Source of the DNA: Natronobiforma cellulositropha
GTDB lineage: Archaea > Halobacteriota > Halobacteria > Halobacteriales > Natrialbaceae
DNA: 64,000 nucleotides
NCBI RefSeq assembly: GCF_025629245.1
Contig: NZ_JANZXN010000022.1
Span: 72,664 to 136,663, forward strand
Direction of reading: 5' to 3'
Position 1 is the stretch's first letter. Each line of letters opens with the position of its first letter. The notes beneath the pieces were generated by a model that worked only from the letters and a program-made list of their open reading frames with translations, did not search any database and was not told where the DNA came from. The translations under genes were made by a program, and so were the position numbers. Shown piece by piece: positions 63,318-64,000 of this stretch.

Positions 63318-64000
63318 ATGCATCGCCGGTGGTATCTCACGCACGCCGGAACAGCCCTCACTCTCGCCGTCCTCGCGGGGTGTCTCGAGCGACTCGAGGA
63401 TACCACCGGCTCGGACGACGAGACGGACGGCGGTGCCACCGACCGCACCGCGACCCGCGAGATCAGCCGCGGCGTCGGCCAGTTGAACCGCGCGGCCATC
63501 TCACTCGAGGAACTCGAGTCCGGTCTCTCCGACCCCGAGTCGGTCTCGTTCGACGCCGCCGAGCCACGCGCCGCCATCGACACCGGACGCGCGCACTTAC
63601 TCGAGGCGACCGACCACGCGGACGACACCCAGCGCGAGGACATCGACGAACTCTGGCGCTACGCCGACGTCCTCGAGGCGCTCGTCGACGCGCTCGCGGC
63701 CGTCACCGACGAGACGCTCGAAGCCGAACGCGAGGCCATCACCGAGGCACTGGCAGACGAGCGCTTCGCCGACGCCCGCGACTCGATTTCCACACAGCGT
63801 GCGCAGGTCGAGGACGCCCGCGGGGGCCTCGACGACGCGCTGGCACTCCTCGACGCCCTCGAGCACGACCGCCTCGAGGAGTACGACACGATCCCTCCCA
63901 CCGACCTCGAAGACGGCGCCCGCGCACTCGAGCCAGTGATCGACACACTCGAGGCGCTGGCCGGGGGCACCGAGTCACTCGTCACCGGCTACGAGTACCT
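63318..64000 (+). CDS. Partial lipoprotein with helical acidic domain
   Basis: The frame is open from ATG 63318 to the window edge. It begins MHRRWYLTHAGTALTLAVLA and has lipobox LAGC (Cys22), a membrane-anchored lipoprotein. The mature part is long, helical and rich in Asp, Glu and Ala, with heptad-like patterns (ALVDALAAVTDETLEAEREA). The function cannot be known from this fragment. Confidence 0.7.
   Translation, partial: MHRRWYLTHAGTALTLAVLAGCLERLEDTTGSDDETDGGATDRTATREISRGVGQLNRAAISLEELESGLSDPESVSFDAAEPRAAIDTGRAHLLEATDHADDTQREDIDELWRYADVLEALVDALAAVTDETLEAEREAITEALADERFADARDSISTQRAQVEDARGGLDDALALLDALEHDRLEEYDTIPPTDLEDGARALEPVIDTLEALAGGTESLVTGYEY

Overview
This 64-kb window comes from the chromosome of a halophilic archaeon (class Halobacteria). 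The GC content is very high, the proteins are acidic, and secreted proteins carry twin-arginine (Tat) signals. Promoters are archaeal TATA boxes about 26 bases before leaderless starts. The information-processing genes are archaeal: RadA, NMD3, Taw2, L39e, L31e, eIF6, prefoldin alpha, FtsY and SRP54. I cannot name the genus from sequence alone.

Layout, left part. 1-1860: a partial multi-domain sensor kinase (minus strand). 2146-9.2 kb: alaS, an alpha/beta hydrolase-fold protein without its nucleophile, a class I glutamine amidotransferase, an acyl-CoA dehydrogenase, a 72-bp tandem repeat and an MntA/HepT toxin-antitoxin pair. 9.2-15.3 kb: a DCC thiol oxidoreductase, a ferredoxin with an iron-regulator-like operator, small zinc proteins, a PHP phosphoesterase, a Tat cupredoxin and haloarchaeal conserved hypotheticals. 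15.4-17.6 kb: a tRNA-like element, an XPD/DinG-type helicase and a 28-aa membrane microprotein. 17.75-19.23 kb: an AT-rich island with three genes that resemble a halocin (archaeal bacteriocin) locus; its right edge abuts a gene remnant.

Layout, middle. 19.5-25 kb: taw2-nmd3 (minus), an intergenic region with two replication-origin-recognition-box-like sequences, then htpX-pspAB and a PQQ beta-propeller. 25-28 kb: a Tat-exported multi-module GH11 xylanase, and radA. 28.4-32.2 kb: HalOD1, an Lrp regulator, sufS-sufU and a small-membrane-protein/zinc-ribbon pair. 32.4-39.3 kb: a solute-binding protein with a dockerin-like tail, a TnpB-only IS1341-type element, two partial relatives of TnpB elements (one at the first codons of a DUF424 gene), a TPR protein, a rhomboid-like protein and a methyltransferase. 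39.4-42.3 kb: thpR and two Tat-exported proteins.

Layout, right part. 42.35-45.4 kb: the rpl39e-rpl31e-tif6-(26-aa ORF)-pfdA-ftsY operon, with rpl18a not at its expected place. 46.6-49.9 kb: a siroheme sulfite/nitrite reductase overlapping an FrhB-like F420-dependent oxidoreductase, together a possible two-gene form of F420-dependent sulfite reductase. 50-51.1 kb: an AT-rich Tat protein and a decayed M23 peptidase gene. 51.3-54 kb: a small conserved protein, a methyltransferase, a rubrerythrin-like protein and a VapBC pair whose toxin lacks an obvious start. 54.2-56.2 kb: two divergent rhodanese sulfurtransferases. 56.2-61.7 kb: KDPG aldolase, an FAD disulfide reductase, an AEC transporter and a GMC oxidoreductase with its Tat lipoprotein partner. 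61.8-64 kb: srp54 and a partial lipoprotein.

Themes: translation and protein targeting (alaS, ribosomal proteins, eIF6, NMD3, FtsY, SRP54), sulfur and Fe-S metabolism (sufSU, sulfite reductase, rhodaneses, ferredoxin), sugar use (xylanase, KDPG aldolase, GMC dehydrogenase) and small accessory islands. No CRISPR array, rRNA or convincing canonical tRNA was found. All assignments come from reading the sequence; no database search was run.
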